Shown piece after piece: positions 62,251 through 64,000 of a stretch of 64,000 nt of DNA. Source of the DNA: Pterois miles (lineage: Eukaryota; Chordata; Actinopteri; Perciformes; Scorpaenidae); NCBI GenBank assembly GCA_947000775.1, contig CAMQGK010000463.1, forward strand, positions 5,381,501 to 5,445,500, written 5' to 3'. Numbering within the stretch: position 1 is the first letter of the stretch; the number at the start of each line of letters is the position of its first letter. The notes under the pieces were generated by a model. It was not told where the DNA came from, made no database searches, and worked only from the letters and a program-made list of their open reading frames with translations. The translations under genes were made by a program, and so were the position numbers.

Positions 62251-63720
62251 AGTACCTCGTGACTGAGTAAATGTAAACTTCAGGCTGAAGCTCAAAGGAT
62301 GTTTAGAAAGTTTTCTGGCTACAATTCCAGTAAATACAGAGGTCCCATTTAGCTAGCGTTGATCTGTTTCCCAGTAGGAATGATGGACATAGTCATCATG
62401 ATATGCACATCATGAAAAAGATGGAAGGAAAAAATGAAATGGCATTAAATTTTCATAATTTGTTGTTACTGCAAAAATTTAAATGGCTAAATTCAGTGAA
62501 AGAAGTTTTTTTTTTTTCCTTTTATGACATTTCTATCAGTGGTTGTAGAGGATAAGCAGTGAAAGAAGGCAGAAGTGAGTGAGTGTAATTTTAAATTGCT
62601 TCAGTCACCTGTAGTTCAGTCCCCTTGAGATACATTTTGGTACCATGGATACTGTGTGTGGAGACTAATAGCATTATGGCAAGGTGAAATAGAGATATAC
62701 AGTACTGTAAGATGCGTGTGCATGTGCTTGCATGAGCGGACAGGGAGACAGATAGTAACACACTTAGAAGAAGATAGCGAGGTGCAGTGACACAGCAGAC
62801 AGAGAGGTTTCAACAGAGAGAGAAAACTACAGCGTTTTGATTAAGCCCGTCACACTGGGCTCAGACCACGCGCACTACAGACGTCCATGCTTGGCCGTCT
62901 GTCGGTGGTCAGAGTCGCTCACTCCCTCCCTGACCTCCCTATAGCCAGGAGCTCTAATCACTGTAAAACTGATTCATTAAAATCTGCTGTTAGTGAGAGG
63001 ACACACACGTGGGTGAACAAATGGACCACAGCCAATTATGTGATTCCCTGCCAGTTAGAAAGAGATTTAGGCATTGAGTATCTCTGAGGAGGGAGACAGT
63101 GATCACTACAGCAGATCTGCACATTATTATACGGTGTGTGTGTGTATGTCGTCCGCATGTAAGTGTAATATGTAGACTATTACGAAGGTCCCCTCCCTGC
63201 ACACACTCAGCCCGAGTGATAAAATCTGAAAACAAAAATTGCCTGAGAAATTGCTGAAAAATGTCAGTGTAACAAATCAAATTTTTAACAACATAAAAGG
63301 CTCCATGTTTAAACAAATGTGAGCCCAAAGTTTGCAGAGCTTAACTCTGAAGGATAGAGTTGTGATACAAACAGTAATCACACCTGACAAGTTATCGTAA
63401 CATTTTAAATGCAGTTTGAGGCAGCAAGTGGTTTCTGTTTGTATTGCTACTAAAGTGACATCCCCGTGGAAAAAGCTTTCCATTTGCTGTGTTTGATTCT
63501 TCAGTATGATAAGACAGGCAAAGGACTAAATTAGAGGCCTGTGGGCAGATCCAGCACCCCGGAGAAACCAAGGAGCAAATACAATCAGGACTTTCAGGTT
63601 GGGCCTAACCTGAAATAGTTGGAGGTTTCAAATCGCAAGAAGGACAGAACAGAACAGTCTGATATCCCAAGAGACAATCAAGAAATTTAAGGAGCACTTC
63701 ACTGTTTTTACATAAGAAAT
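62251..63720 (+). other. Intron, no gene recognised
   Basis: Non-coding DNA between the two repeat areas. Short GT runs (about 63134-63147) are present. No credible frame or RNA gene was found. Confidence 0.45.
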
Positions 63721-64000
63721 TAGGGGTGTCAAAGTTAAGGCGATAAATATGCATCAACACATTTGTTCTAATGCCACTAATTACTTTAACACACAACTTT
63801 AGGGCTTTAGGCTCAGTTTTAAAGCAGGAATGGCCATTTTCAAAGGGGTCCCTTGACCTTTGACCTCCAGATATGTAAATGAAAATGGGCTCTATGGGTA
63901 CCCACGAGTTTCCCCTTTACAGACATGCCCACTTTATGATGATCACATGCAGTTTGGGGCAAATCATAGTCAAGTCGGCACACTGACACACTGACAGCTG
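63721..64000 (+). mobile_element. Short DNA transposon, family A copy 3 (cut by window end)
   Basis: It begins TAGGGGTGTCAAAGTTAAGG and contains the family blocks GGGTACCCACGAGTTTCCCC, GACATGCCCACTTTATGATG and CGGCACACTGACACACTGAC. It includes the segment missing from copy 1 (63780-63880, with CCTTTGACCTCCAGATATGT), so it is the most complete left part of the three. The right end lies beyond the window. Confidence 0.75.

Overview
This window reads as nuclear DNA from a ray-finned fish, most likely a spiny-rayed (percomorph) teleost. The evidence is one large vertebrate neural adhesion exon, about 60 kb of AT-rich non-coding DNA, and a repeat load typical of teleosts: tRNA-derived SINEs, short inverted-repeat DNA transposons, Tc1 and piggyBac relics, LINE fragments and long CA/TA microsatellites. 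The species cannot be fixed from this window.

Only one protein-coding locus is convincing. It is the 5' part of protocadherin-9 (pcdh9) on the + strand. Bases 1 to about 13.4 kb are upstream flank. A CpG-rich, TATA-poor promoter-like region lies near 13.55-13.9 kb. A probable non-coding first exon ends at a GTATGT donor at 14414. After a short intron (14414-14883) comes the large coding exon (ATG at 14990). It encodes the signal peptide, seven cadherin repeats, the transmembrane helix and the first ~180 residues of the cytoplasmic tail, and it ends in phase 0 at a CAG|GTAAAA donor (18025/18026). The next exon, expected to begin with the RRVTF motif, was not found, so the rest of the window (18026-64000) is probably the start of a very large pcdh9 intron. 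Reading through the donor adds 20 codons before a stop and would give a protein without the distal tail.

The intron and upstream flank are filled with repeats. The clearest are: two full-length SINE copies with perfect 12- and 14-bp target-site duplications (28155-28532 and 36139-36506) and a 5'-truncated antisense copy (52712-53024); a second tRNA-derived SINE family (49820-50132 and 51683-51966); a Tc1/mariner deletion derivative (4958-5508); a piggyBac fold-back element with TTAA target sites (43568-44083) sitting inside a second inverted-repeat element (43524-44909); a degenerate Jockey/L2-type LINE reverse transcriptase (53166-54210, minus strand); and several multi-copy short inverted-repeat elements (copies at 4306, 29894 and 63721; at 6364, 10862 and 25368; at 27624 and 60996).

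I found no convincing new gene system. The observations most worth checking are the possible short pcdh9 isoform, the nested piggyBac hairpin, a perfect 44-bp palindrome that abuts a SINE insertion, a perfect 14-bp-arm hairpin with paired GATA motifs, and a few unexplained non-repeat stretches in the intron that could be conserved regulatory elements.
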